Positions 44,334 to 56,175 of a stretch of DNA of 64,000 bases are shown here, in pieces. The number at the start of each line of letters is the position of its first letter. Within the stretch, counting starts at the first letter, position 1. A model generated the notes under the pieces. The model had not been told where the DNA came from. It saw only the letters and a list, made by a program, of their open reading frames with translations, and made no database searches. Source of the DNA: Heliocidaris tuberculata (taxonomy: Eukaryota; Echinodermata; Echinoidea; Camarodonta; Echinometridae). The position numbers and the translations under genes were made by a program. Where the stretch lies: the NCBI GenBank assembly GCA_025618425.1, contig CM046847.1, positions 3,394,259 through 3,458,258 on the forward strand, given 5' to 3'.

Positions 44334-47088
44334 AGAAGATCAGAAAATCAGAGGAGGAGGAGGAGGAGGACAATCGAGGTGTAAGCAAAAAAATGTGTTT
44401 CTGATAACACAATAGCTGGATATTTGGCAAAGAATAAAAATTAAAACCTTGCCACACAACATTTTTCTGCCAGGATTCGACTCGTCGGTGGGCAATATGT
44501 AGGCCTACTTATATATTCAGTTCAGATATTTGAACCGGGATTCGAGAACCTAAACAGAGTAAGAATAGAAGGGAAAAAGGTTAGTAGATCATACAGAATA
44601 AAAGTCAAATAAATTGTAATTCTCAGCTCATGTTAACATGCTCAAAATGCCCTCTATATATGTGCCTCGTGGCTTGGATTTTTTTAGAAAAAAGTATTCT
44701 TTTATCCATTTCTTTTCAGTGAAATCAATAGTATGTACAAAAATTGCAATCACGAATAAAGTATGAAGAGAAACTCCTACAATTTACAAGTCAATCTATA
44801 TACATGTCCGTACCCGTAAAAATGTATACATTCAAGGAAGAACAAAGAAGTTATGCATACATGTACTTGTAATCATGGGCACAAACCCAGGGGGACAGGG
44901 GGACATGTCCCACCCTCACATTTTTGAAGATAGGCGAATGTCCCCCCCCCCCCCACCTTGTTGAATAACCTTCTTCTTTTTTTTTTTTTTTTTTTTTTTT
45001 TGCTTGTTAGAGAATTTTGGAGGCGAATGCCCCCCCCCCCCCCGAATTTCAAAATGGATTTGCGCCACTGCTTGTAATTCACTTAAGATCGATCTCAGCT
45101 TACTGAATTATACAGATAAACAACTGAAAATATACCTTTAAGTTCCTTTTCTGGGTTTTTTTTTCTTTCACTGAAAGAAAAATTCTTAAAAGATAAAATT
45201 AAATGAGAGAAAAGAAAGGAATAATGAAAGATGAGGAAGTCAGAGAAAAAAGAAAAAGATATAGACACATCCACACATTTCAACACAATATACCTCACCC
45301 CTTATTGAGCCACCCCACCCCAATCCCCGAGCGCCCCTCTCCACAATCTGTAACTTTGCAAGAAGCGTGAGAATCTGCAATGACATAACAAATCAAGTAA
45401 GATCCATCTAGGCTATATGGTTCTTAATTAAAAGCTTCCCTCTTCACCTGTTTGACAAAGCATAATAGAAGAGCTTTTCGGGTATCTGTGGTTTGTGACT
45501 GCCTGGCTGAAATGTACTATTCGTGTTAATTACACAGACCAAGCAAGCTTCGCTATGCCTTGTCACAGATCGGCAATGGGAATTTTTACATAATCCTGAC
45601 AGTATTTTTGGGCTACTTTTGAGAGAGCAATACATTTTTCACAATTTAATAATAATAATTTATTAATCAAAAGACAAATTAATACCAAATTGCACTGCAA
45701 GAAGATCATTTTACTCAAAATTATGTTATGAAAGTTTGAATTGAATTGAATAAAAAAATTTGAGTTATCATAGTCAGAAGGCAAGAAAATGTTTTTTCTT
45801 TACATACAGAGCATTTTGGGGGGCAAAACGTTGTCAAATGGCACTTTGGGGTTTTCATTTCAGGGGGTCTAACACACCCTTCCCAAAGGGCAATTTTGTC
45901 AGTTTTTATATTTTTGAAATGTACATCCATAGCTCTTCCTTCTGACAAAATTTACTCCCTGGGCTTCATGGGGGAAAATTTACCCCAATTTTTAGGGGCC
46001 GTACGTCTTACACTCCATCCCGACGGAAATTTTTGTCAGGTTTTTGTGTTTTGTAATGTCCAGTCATACTGTTTCCTACTGACAAAGTTTGGTGCATGTG
46101 GGAGATGGGGTGAAATCGACCCGACCTTGGGGTCTCTTTCGGGGGGCTGGGGGCAAAACCCGGCGGCTACGTTCAGGCTGACTACCTTTTTGTCAATGAC
46201 TTAGATGGTCTAAGCAACTTTAAGGGGTCAAATCTTATGGGTAAAATGAGGAGACTATTTCGGGACAGGCTCCCAGACTATAAGTGTACCTTCATTTAGG
46301 TGAAAAGCACGAAACATGCATGTGATGTTTAATTTAACTTTTTGATACTTTTTCAATGATTAAACGACCAGGGGTGTCGATCCGTGTTCCTGATTGGGGG
46401 GGGGGGGATGACTGGCGAAGGGAGGGTGGGAGGGGGTATCCCCTCCCACACCAGGGACTTTTTCAAAAATCTGTCTATAAAACTTGCATATGGTTTTTAA
46501 TGAAAAGAAGAAATGCATGGATTTAAGCCAATGGACGGAACCCCTTAATTGAGAATAACAATGCGAGCGAACAAATTTTATTCAATATTTTCGCCTTGAA
46601 ATTATGGCATTTCTTATTTCCTTACTTCTAATAATTAAAGAATGTGATGGTATTTCAAAATCAAGCATAATGAGTTTGGATAATTATTAGTTTTAAGTTA
46701 ATGTATTATAATTCTTATTCATTTTATCCAAAAATATTGGGGGGATGATATTACAAGCCATCCCCCCACCTCAATTTTTTTTTTTTTTTTTTTGGGGGGG
46801 GGGGGTATATATACCCCCATCCCCCGGGATTGACACCCATGTAAATGACATTAACATGCTATTAACAGTGAATGTCACTATAAAAAGATAAAAATATATT
46901 TTTAGCACGCTCACTCAACTCGCTTATCTTTTAAACTATTTTATTTACCAAAGATTACACAAGGGACCTAGCATGCCTTTGGCTAGCTCGAAAATTTAGT
47001 GGGGAAATCCCCACCATGCACATATACCGTACTTGAAATAATTAGGGCAATGTGATTGGCCAAAACCCGGAAGGGGGGGGGGGGGGGT
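44334..47088. other. Spacer between GLRX3 and FBXO36, no gene recognised
   Basis: Contains G/C runs (44941-44954, 45030-45043, 46397-46407, 46793-46804), a T run near 44980-45001, and a segment at 44878-45072 whose ends (GGCACAAACCCAGGGGGACA / GGATTTGCGCCACTG) look like a degenerate fold-back element. Confidence 0.5.
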
Positions 47089-47634
47089 ATGTCTCATTGA
47101 GGCCTGTAAGGAATCCGCGTCCATGACTTCCTGAAAAGCACCCTATATGAGGATTTAAGTCGAGAGGTTTTTGATATCCTATTCAGGGAAACCCGCGAAA
47201 AACTTCTGATTTTTAGATCCTTGAGGGATTTTAAAAATCTTGCATAGTCATTGTATACCCTATTCGAGGATTTGTTCTTTTTTGCCCCTCCTTTTTTTTT
47301 CCCCAAATAGGAAGATTTAAAGACAAATATTTAATCTGAAACACATTAATTTGGAATGATGTTTTCATTTAAAAAATAAAAAAGAACCTCTTTTGATTCC
47401 TTTTATCTTGTATTTTCATGATTAGCTGCTCCTGACCGGCTCCCGAATTTACTGTCAAATTTCCTACCCTTTTTCGAGGATCTTTTCTCATCAGTGAATT
47501 TGATACCCTTATTTCAGAATTCTTCCTGTTTTTGAAAACGAGATTCCGGCCTGGATTACCCGTCTGGTGGTGAAAAACAACCCTTTTTACTCGTTTTCAT
47601 GGACGCAGATGCCGTACAGGCCTCAATGAGACAT
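47089..47634. mobile_element. 546-bp element with GTCTCATTGAGGCCTGTA ends
   Basis: The left 40 bases (ATGTCTCATTGAGGCCTGTA, then GCGTCCATGA) recur inverted at the right end with few mismatches. The interior is repetitive in sense (CCCTATTCGAGGATT-like words) but not coding. Confidence 0.8.
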
Positions 47635-48617
47635 TTGGCCAAAAAAAAAAACAAACAAACAAAAACAAAATTTGGCAAAAAAAGTGAAGTCGCACTATAT
47701 AGTATATGACCAAAGTATAAAAAAAGTCATATTGCAAGAATGATTTTTTTTTTAATAATACATTTTCCCCACAAGTCGGGTTAAAATACTTTGTAAGGCC
47801 AAGATTGTGCGGGCGGGCGGGCGAGGACATTTGAGACAATTAAGGCAGCCTAGGCAGGCTTCATAATCATGCTGAATATATTAATCTTGAAATAATTAAT
47901 GGATATAGACCTAGCTTTTAAGTGTTTATAGCGTACAAATATATGAATTCTCTGTTTTGCTCAATATTCAAGAAATGTTGCATTCGATATGTATTGGAAC
48001 TGTCTTTGACTTGTCTAACATTCTTGGCACATAGCTGGTACTTAAGGCTTAAGCCTCTTGTATGATTTTTTGCCTGTTTGAAAGTTTTCTGGGATTTTGG
48101 CACTATAGCTGTCAAAGTTAATCTGCCAGCGACCTGTAGCTACTTCATTTTAAGCTTTATGAAATAAAGTAGGATATAACTTATGAGAATGGGAAAAAAC
48201 TGACTTTAACCGAAGGGAAAAAAACTGACTTTAACCGAAGAGAAAAAACGAGAACAGGGTGGGGGGGGGGGGGGGGGGGGGGGGGCATCTTTGCGCTTGA
48301 CTCAGAAATTTCATAGAGTAAATTGCGGACGGTAGGCCATGACAACAGTCAACTTTGAAATTGGCAGCATTTTTGAATCAACACTGATTTCTCTGATGAA
48401 GTATTTATTTTTCATAGTAAATTTAGATTTTTGCTCATTTTTGGTTCATTATTATCTATGAATTATAATTTAAAATAAAAATAATAATAAATAAGCAATC
48501 AATATAATTTTATATGACGAATTAAAAATAAAATTGGATTCTTATAACATATCATAATGAAAAAGATTGGTGCATATCCATAAATTTCAGTGGTCGAGAG
48601 AAACAGACTGGTGAAAA
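47635..48617. other. Upstream region of FBXO36
   Basis: Includes a tandem pair of a 27-28-base unit (AAAAAACTGACTTTAACCGA) at 48193-48250 and a run of 25 G at 48261-48285. No TATA box can be named. Confidence 0.5.
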
Positions 48618-49018
48618 ATGGCGTCCCTTCTACCAAAAGACGGTGTCCTTCTTGATATAACAGGGCAAGCTCCTTCGCCTTCCAAGAATTTTCACGAATT
48701 CAAGATCACCACAACACAAGTAAGACTCGTATGATTTAAATCACATAGTTTGATTTATATTCAATTGCTTTAAAAAAGGTGTGCTTGAATGTCAATCTTT
48801 CGATAACATCAAACTATAGTCCCATGGTATTGAGTTATGTGTAATGTCAGTTGTCCGACAGCAAGCCAAGGGAGTTCCTCTGCCAGATTCTTCCGCCGCG
48901 CCGCAGGCAACAGAGCTATTTGAACGATGTGGGTGTGTCTTGTACGTATACATCTCAACAGTCAATCAAGCAGATGCGTGTGTGATTGAGGCTGTTGCAA
49001 AAGGAAGTCTACCCGAAA

Positions 49019-49058
<40 letters not shown>

Positions 49059-52000
49059 TGGGTTTTTACCACTCACACATTGATCTATGCGAGGTTATTG
49101 TAGATAACCTCGCACTTTGTACCTTCATACCGCGATGAATTGTCTCTCATGGCAAGTGTGTGATACTTTGCACCTATGTGTGCTGGAAAGGAGCAAGATC
49201 ACCGGCCAAAAACAGCCTGAAAATTTCACTTGATCAAGATGATAAAGATCCTAATGAACTTGAAGAATCTGACATGAAATTAGATATTCTATCATCCTAA
49301 AATGTAGAAGGAACTACTTCTTAAAATCTTTCTGATTATATTGGTGTTTTTACCTTTTCAACTTAACAGTTAGAGATCGTGACCACTGCCAAAATTGACA
49401 TAGCCCCACATGGTGATGGTTCCGTGAGTGGGTTTTTACAGACGTGTCAATCAGATATGATTATTTACATGTGGGGACCAACCTTTAACGTCACCATCCC
49501 AAAGACGTGACTCAGTCTCGAACCTGGGTCTGCTGAATCACTTTATAACTTTCACTGTTAGCTGGATTACAGGTGCACGCCACAACTCCCAGTTGAACTT
49601 TTAATTTAAAGGGGAAGTGCACCCCAGTTATAATATGTAGGATGGGGGGGGGGGGGGGGTGTGTCTGGACAATTAACAAAAATTAGCCTGTCAATTTTGC
49701 TGTCATATTTTATGAAAAATATGCATCAAGTAACACTAAAATTAGTGAATATTTGCAATTCACATGATTTTCAACTTATCCTCTGAAAGATTTGTGACAG
49801 TTGGCATTAAAAGTTGTTTGATTTACTGTTTAAAAATGACCTGTCCGGATAACCAACCTGTCTGGACAACGTCTGGGTATACAAGCTTGTCAGAAGATAA
49901 CCTTGTAATCCACAATAGCTTTAATGGGTGAATAGGCTTCAATAGGTTTTGTGTGTATTAGCGGGAAGTGGTCCATTCTAGATCATTCATGCATGAGGAA
50001 AATAATTATTTAAAATTTCATTTTCAACTCTGAAACCTCAGATTTGTAGCATAGTAAGATTTGAAAGGTCCCTGAATCAGGTAATCTAGCAATTTTAAGA
50101 ACATTAAATCTTGCTTGGATCAAATTTGTTGTCTGTTTTTGAGACTACTGCAACAGTGAATGTTTGACACAGTCCCTCATAGGCAAGGGCCTGTGAGTGG
50201 TCCACCCTGATATCAATCGTCTTTGTTTTAAAAGAAGCACATACACTACAACAAACCCATAAAACAAAACGGTACAAGAATACACCAGATGGTGGACTGT
50301 ACTCATCTAGAAGAAGAAGAAGAAGAAGAAGAAGAAGAAGAAGAAACAGAAAAATTAAAGAAACAATTGAGACATTAAAATTTCGAGCAAAATCTGATAA
50401 GATATAGATTAAGACAGTTATAAATTTTTAAAGTTGTAATTAATCAAACATAAAGTGGCAACTTCCTGACGTATCTTGTGAGCTTGATCCTCTCCCATTT
50501 GCCCTGTCCTGAAAAAAAATAAAGTTCCATTTTCTCTCAAGAAAATATTTTATCATCCATGCACCATTATAATCATGTCACTTAAGCTTTTACACAAAAC
50601 CTGTAGGCTGTATGATACATATCTCATTAAAAACATTTGAGAAATTTTCTAAAAAGCTGAATTCTGCTGCCAGAATATGATGTCGGCACAAAAATATGAA
50701 AGCCCATGGCCATGCTTTAATCAAGTTAAGTCTTTCTCTGATTTAAGTAAGGTGGAAAGGAATTGTTGGCAAAAAGGTGTTATTGTATGGTATTTTTCTT
50801 TGGAATCACTACCAGGTCCCTGTTTCATGAAACTTGCTTTCACTGACAATTTACAATAACTGTTATAAGCTACTGAAATCCTTGCATCTGATTGGCTGAG
50901 AGCAAATTTGTCAGTAAAAATCACTGACAAGACACTTGATGAACCCCCCCCCCCCCCCAGATCGTCTCAGTATCCAATTAAGCACCAAACAATTTTCATT
51001 GATTTGTGTAATCAGAAGGCTCAGAAATGTCTTCTTTTTATATCAGTTCGTTTAAATTTTGTTTATCTAGGCTAGGTTGAGTTGAGACTATTTTGATTTC
51101 TGCAGTTCCATTAGTTATGAAACTAGTATGATGGATTGGTGTCAATAATGTTTTTTGTTTTTTTTCATTGATGTCGGTGCCCCTGCTGAATATTATTTAA
51201 CCAAATTAGGGCTAAATAAACTGAACACTATAAAAGATTAATGCAATTTTCTTATTTTGCAATCAATTTGTATGTGAGTTTTAGTAATTTACCATGGTTT
51301 TGATTAATGGTAATGACAATAGATAAATGAAAATGTCTTTTTCCCCCCGTACATTGTTTGATAGGTAATCTGGAGAACATGGGTGATCACCCTCCGAAAT
51401 GATGCCAAGAGACTGAGTCCAGGTGAAACCATTGAGCCATTGGAAGACTTTCAGCATGATGACAGAATGCAATGTATGATCGATATTAATCACCTGCTTT
51501 ATATTGCCCCCTCTTATAAAGTTTATAAAGTTTTAAGTAGAGCTACCAATACAGAATAAAAGATAATCAGTGAGCTCCCTCATTCATTTTCTGTTGGTGA
51601 GGAAGAATGTCATAGTAGCAATGTAACATGTAGAGCATTGCCTTTGACATGCTCTCATCATTTTTTTAATATGACTAGAAATAGTGAATACCTTTTTCCA
51701 AACTTTTCAGCAAAAAAGGTTCTTTGGAGAGATTTATGAATACTTTGTTACGTTCTGGGCATATATTTTATATATGTGCGATGTTCCATTTCTATGTGTA
51801 AAATCGACATCACAGTCATTTCTAAATCAGTCATGTATATATTTATCTATATCCCATATATATCTCATTGTCATTCATTTCATTTCAGTTGATGTTGGCA
51901 AAGTATTCGGTGAAGGAGTTTTGAACTATGCCATGCGTCTTTCTCAAGGTGTCTTTGACTATATCATGAGGGTTCCTAAGCCTTTGATGCTCTACATGTG

Positions 52001-53826
52001 TTCTTTCCTAGAGTTGGAAGATATAGCCAGACTTTCACAGACCTGCAAGTCTTTTTATGAGGTAATGTTGCTGAATAATATAATCAGGAACCTGGGAGTC
52101 ATTTTTTTTTTCTTCCACTTGGGATGCTGAGGGGTGCCTATTCAAAAAGATTTTTTTTATGCCTTTCACTCCAAATTTATGGACAGCACCCCCTGCAGCA
52201 CCCCCAGCACTATCGACTCTTTCAGGGGCAGCTGTTGCTGAACTCCTCTGAAAAGCCTGCCCCTAAAACTGAGAGGTGATGACTGCAATCACAATCATCC
52301 TTGCATAAGTTTAATCCATTTGGACCAAAGACAGGTTACTTTCACAGCTGCTCAGCAAAGCTTGTGTTATGAATGGAGAGATGCTTGAAATTTGACAGAT
52401 ACTCAAAAAAAAAAAAAAAAAAAAAATGCTTTGAAAATACATAGTAATGCAAATTTTAATGTGTGATGATAATAAATGAGAGACTAATGAAGGAGAAAAT
52501 GGAAGATGGAGATCCAATCAAATTTTCATTTTCCCCTGAAGATAAAAAGAATGAAAAAGACCAAATGAAAGTAAAAATACTCATGTTAACCCCTCTCTAT
52601 CTGCTGGTACATCGTTTGAGCAATGTGTTGCCTGGGTGTGGGATGAGATCTACAAGATTACCTGTAACCTCTATTTGAATTGATCATTTATTACCCAAAT
52701 TTATATCATGCATGTTTTTATCAAAATATAATTCAACAAATAAAATGTGCATGTAATATGAATAATGTTGTGAAAGGGAACTAACAGGCCTTTCTGGAAG
52801 AGATGGATAAGAATAACTTTAACCACTTTGTATCTGGTTGTACATCATTTAGCTCTGTGCTGCTGAGGCTTTGTGGGAACAGATCTATGAGACGCACTGT
52901 GGTACAACCCTTACAGATGAGATGAAGTCTTTGGCCGAGGAGATTGGATGGAAAAAGATGTTCTTCACAAACAAGCTTCAACTACAAGTAAGATAAGCTT
53001 CTAGGGTTAGGACCCTACTTTCGTACTTCCCTCTAGGGGTGGAATATAATTTTGAGCTACTTTTGCAAAGAATTAAACAAGATGTAGCATGAGGTCTGAA
53101 GCTCAAGCTCGCTTCCAGGTGGATTAAGTTTCCCTGCCGAGATGAAACTCTGTTTTACTGATTCTGGACTGACGCTAATCCTTCACTATCCAATTCAGTT
53201 CAGTTCAGTTCAGTTCATTCGTTTTTCCACAGCAATAAAAAATATAAGTACATGTGAGCAAAGGCCTATAATTCAAACAGAAGTCCTTCCTGAGATAAGC
53301 CTCTCTCTGGCACTCCAACCAGAAGCAAACAAGACAAACAAATAGCTAAAAAGAAAAAGAAATCTCTCACCTTCAATACAAAAATAATTTTTCTATCAAT
53401 AATTGTTACACACAAAAAGTTGTAAAAGTACTTGATTAGTGTTGAAATTTCCTGCAAATTCTATTGCAACTTACCTATACTCCCAAGGCCAAAATGACTG
53501 TTCAGGCTGCAGTGTTGATTGTTCTTGATTTGTGCCTTGGTATATTTTTTAGTGTAGCCAGCCTAGAATTCATGATCTATATCCATTCTCAATCCTGCAT
53601 TAATATTGGCATTCCGTTTCTATCCCCCTATCTATTTCTCTCTCTCACTCTCTCTCACTCTCTCACTCTCTCTCACTCTCTCTCTCTCTCTGTCTCTGTC
53701 TGTCTCTGTCTCTCTATTTTCTCCTTCCTGTATCCATTCTACATTCAGGTTAAACTGCGAAGACATCAACAGAGGATCCAATCTCCAGACAGTGGTACCA
53801 GAGCTTTCTTGACAGAAGATGATTAA
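48618..53826 (+). CDS. FBXO36: F-box only protein 36-like
   Basis: Exons 48618-48719, 51365-51473, 51889-52061, 52853-52987, 53749-53826; all phases join to 198 residues (human FBXO36 is 188). The ATG context is A at -3, G at +4. Exon 2 carries the family's WRTWVITLR stretch. Exons 3-4 form the F-box at about residues 105-145 (KPLMLYMCSFLELEDIARLSQTC), the part that docks on SKP1 in an SCF ubiquitin ligase. Exon 4 ends GWKKMFFTNKLQLQ, which matches the family closely. No WD40 or leucine-rich substrate domain follows, so the substrate partner is unknown, as for the family. The gene is divergent from GLRX3. Intron 1 holds a SINE-like element, the 300-bp dispersed repeat, a MITE fragment and a fold-back element. 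Confidence 0.93.
49022..49055 (+). repeat. GT microsatellite
   Basis: Seventeen GT repeats in FBXO36 intron 1. Confidence 0.95.
49400..49595 (-). mobile_element. tRNA-derived SINE-like element with an Alu-like A-box
   Basis: On the minus strand, TGGCGTGCACCTGTAATCCA (near 49580) is followed about 60 bases later by a B-box GGTTCGAGACT (near 49520). The spacing is that of a Pol III promoter. Lies in FBXO36 intron 1. Confidence 0.6.
49882..50181. repeat. Dispersed 300-bp repeat (copy 2), in FBXO36 intron 1
   Basis: Partner of 15359-15659, with small insertions and deletions. Directly followed by a MITE fragment. Confidence 0.8.
50196..50625. mobile_element. Truncated TTAAAGGG-family MITE with an internal GAA tract
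   Basis: GGTCCACCCTGATATCAATC and later GTGGCAACTTCCTGACGTAT correspond to the left arm of the element at 36205. A block of about 80 bases including (GAA)11 (50312-50344) interrupts it, and the right arm is missing. Confidence 0.65.
50811..50940. mobile_element. Small fold-back element (GTTTCATGAAACTTGC end)
   Basis: GGTCCCTGTTTCATGAAACT near the left and TGACAAGACACTTGATGAAC on the right pair imperfectly; TTCACTGACAATTT also pairs with AAATTTGTCAGT. A C run follows at 50944-50959. Confidence 0.55.
53172..53225 (-). repeat. CAGTT repeat; probable reverse non-LTR tail
   Basis: Four tandem CAGTT units (53197-53216) preceded by related sequence. On the minus strand this reads as a GAACTGAACTGAACTG tail after an A/T-rich 3' end. 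Confidence 0.45.
53635..53716 (+). repeat. CT-rich microsatellite before the last FBXO36 exon
   Basis: (TC)n with CA interruptions ends about 30 bases before the acceptor at 53748 and adds to its pyrimidine tract. Confidence 0.9.
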
Positions 53827-54916
53827 ACCACTGGAAACTATTCAAAGAGGATGAAATGAAGTGTCCTTTACTGATCAGGGTGGGATCACATGATGATGAA
53901 ATTGTCTGCCAGGGGCCAGAGGGGCGTAATCACTTAGTAAATTACTATTTGTTAGCGCCCTTTTGACTCTCAGCAGATGAAATTGCAAGTGTTTCTAGGA
54001 CTGTGTTAAAAGTGCCCGTAATTGTCCCCTGATGCAAGGAGCCGTCCAAATGAGTGAAAATACATGTATGTGGCTGAAATAATGGATAGGATCTAAGTCC
54101 TTTGTCGGAATATCTTGAAATGCAATTCTTTCTCATTTCTGATGATCTCCTAAAAGGATTAAGGTGAAGGGGTTCATGGTAGGTTCATTTAAAGGAACCT
54201 ATTCGAAAAGTTGATTCAGTGACATTGAAGTTTTTAACTAAATTATTCGATTTGTGGCCTTCTGTGTATATAAAGATTGTATGCTGCAAATCTATCAAAA
54301 TGTATGAAAAAAAAATAGAATAAACAAGCTGGAAAATTTGTCATGTGGATATTGCGGAGAGCTGATATGGTCCTTCTACCCATTCTGTACTCATGCAGAT
54401 GGTCATGTTTTGAAGTTTATAGTTATGGCATGTTTTGAAGTTTACAGTTCCGAGTGGAATCGTGCTTTAAAGTATGTACTTTTTATTTCCACTTTGAAAT
54501 ACATTCCAGTTGTTGAGAGATCTTACAGGATTTTTGCTTGATTGTGAGTGGATTGTGAGTGTTCATTTCGCAGAAATAGATGTACAATAGATTGAGGTTT
54601 TAGTCCATTTTGGTGAAAGCTTTTCAGCTGTAGAAATCATATGTCTATGACAGAAAAGAAGTATTGCCAGTACAATACTATATATGTAATTGGCTATTAT
54701 TGTAAAGCTAAGAGATGCATTACAAATGTGATCAAACGTACTGTTCCATATATAGAAAATGAATATGCAGCCCTGTAGATTGTGTATATATATCTTGTAA
54801 AGTTTTGGGATTTATTCTATGATTATAATGCAGTGTTTTATTGTACATGTGTTTGTCACAGTTTACTATTTTTGTTTATGAAACAAAGTTGAATAAATAC
54901 AATTATTATGCGAATG
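53827..54916 (+). other. 3' UTR of FBXO36 with two poly-A signals
   Basis: AATAAA occurs at 54319-54324 and 54892-54897. The second is followed within 20-30 bases by T/G-rich sequence (TCTCATTATTGAGATTTTGTT), which fits a main cleavage site. Confidence 0.5.
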
Positions 54917-55886
54917 TCTCATTATTGAGATTTTGTTTTGTTACAGAAGTTCAAGAGTTTGTGATAGATTAGATTCACATCATCAATATTTACTTGTATA
55001 TGAACCTTTAAGGTAAAGTTTAACATCTTTTTTTGGTTTATTGGCTGGGTCCTGTTATGACAAAAACTCCATAGTCTGTAGGTTACAACATCATAGTTCT
55101 CTATGAAAAATGATAAACATGGCATCATTTCTAAGTGCATTTAATAAATCTTATCTCTGTTTTGCCTTGTGGGCAATAGTAATCTTTGATTAAAACTTGG
55201 CAGTATAACTAATTTTCAATATTTTTATCATAAAGGTAGATTAAGTGCAGTTAAAAAAATAATCTACCTTTAATTTCTCTTCGCTCCATTATTACTATGA
55301 TACCCAAATCACTTTCATCAGTCTTCTGGTTACCAACACAATCATCCTCATTGTCGTTCTCATAATTTTCAGTTTTATCGTTATCACATCACTGTCATCA
55401 CCAACATAATCTCTACAATCACCAGCAGCATTATCATAATTATCATCATCATCATCACCATCACAATCAACATCATATCATCATCATCATAATCATCATG
55501 GCAATCATCACCATTATGTCATCATCATCATCATCATCACAACCTCAATTAATCAAATGACGTTTCTAAGATTAATTGTACACAGCTAGATTCCGGTATG
55601 GTATTGTTCCCCCCCCCCCCCCCCCCCCACAAATATGGTTAAAGGTCCTACAGCAAGGACATATTGCATGAGGTTGCTCTAGACAAAATATTTCATTCCA
55701 TACATCGTATCTTTCAGAGGTTAGAAAATGGTTCTCTTATGATCTCACGCACTACTGAATGTAACTGGCTGCCATTGCTGACTTGCTGGTATGAAAGAAA
55801 GTCCAATTAATTACAAATCTGCAATATTGTGCGATTAGTGTCCCAAAGAAGTACATGTAGTTGTAGAATGATAAAACCATCATATT
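54917..55886. repeat. Convergent spacer with a CAT/ATC-rich tract
   Basis: ATCATC repeats, interrupted, at about 55435-55540, and a C run at 55611-55628. No gene was recognised. Confidence 0.7.
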
Positions 55887-56175
55887 CAGTGGAAACTCAG
55901 AATAACAAGGTCCTTGGAACCATCAAAATTACCTTGTTATAGCAGGAATCTCGTTATATCAGGTTAAAAAAACAATAGAATATAAACAGCTGGGACCAGA
56001 ATATTACCTCGTTATATCAGAGGCCTGTAACATATAGAGATAAATCAATCTTAAGATAGATTGATATCAATCGTAAGTCTGGCAATCTATGTACTGAAGA
56101 GTTGCAATTAATTGTAAGATTGATTGTATCTCTTAATGTTAAGGCCCCAGACCTCTTTATACTGAGTTTCCACTG
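55887..56175. mobile_element. Tigger/pogo-like MITE with a second element nested inside
   Basis: Outer ends CAGTGGAAACTCAGAATAA and ACTGAGTTTCCACTG are inverted. Between about 56015 and 56155 a different inverted pair (GAGGCCTGTAACAT / TTAAGGCCCCAGACCTC, with ATCAATCTTAAGATAGATTG inside) interrupts the Tigger-like sequence. Confidence 0.65.

Noticed and set aside
48844..49083. Possible extra FBXO36 exon
   Set aside because: The frame runs into the GT microsatellite, has no family similarity, and the phases of exons 1 and 2 already join directly.
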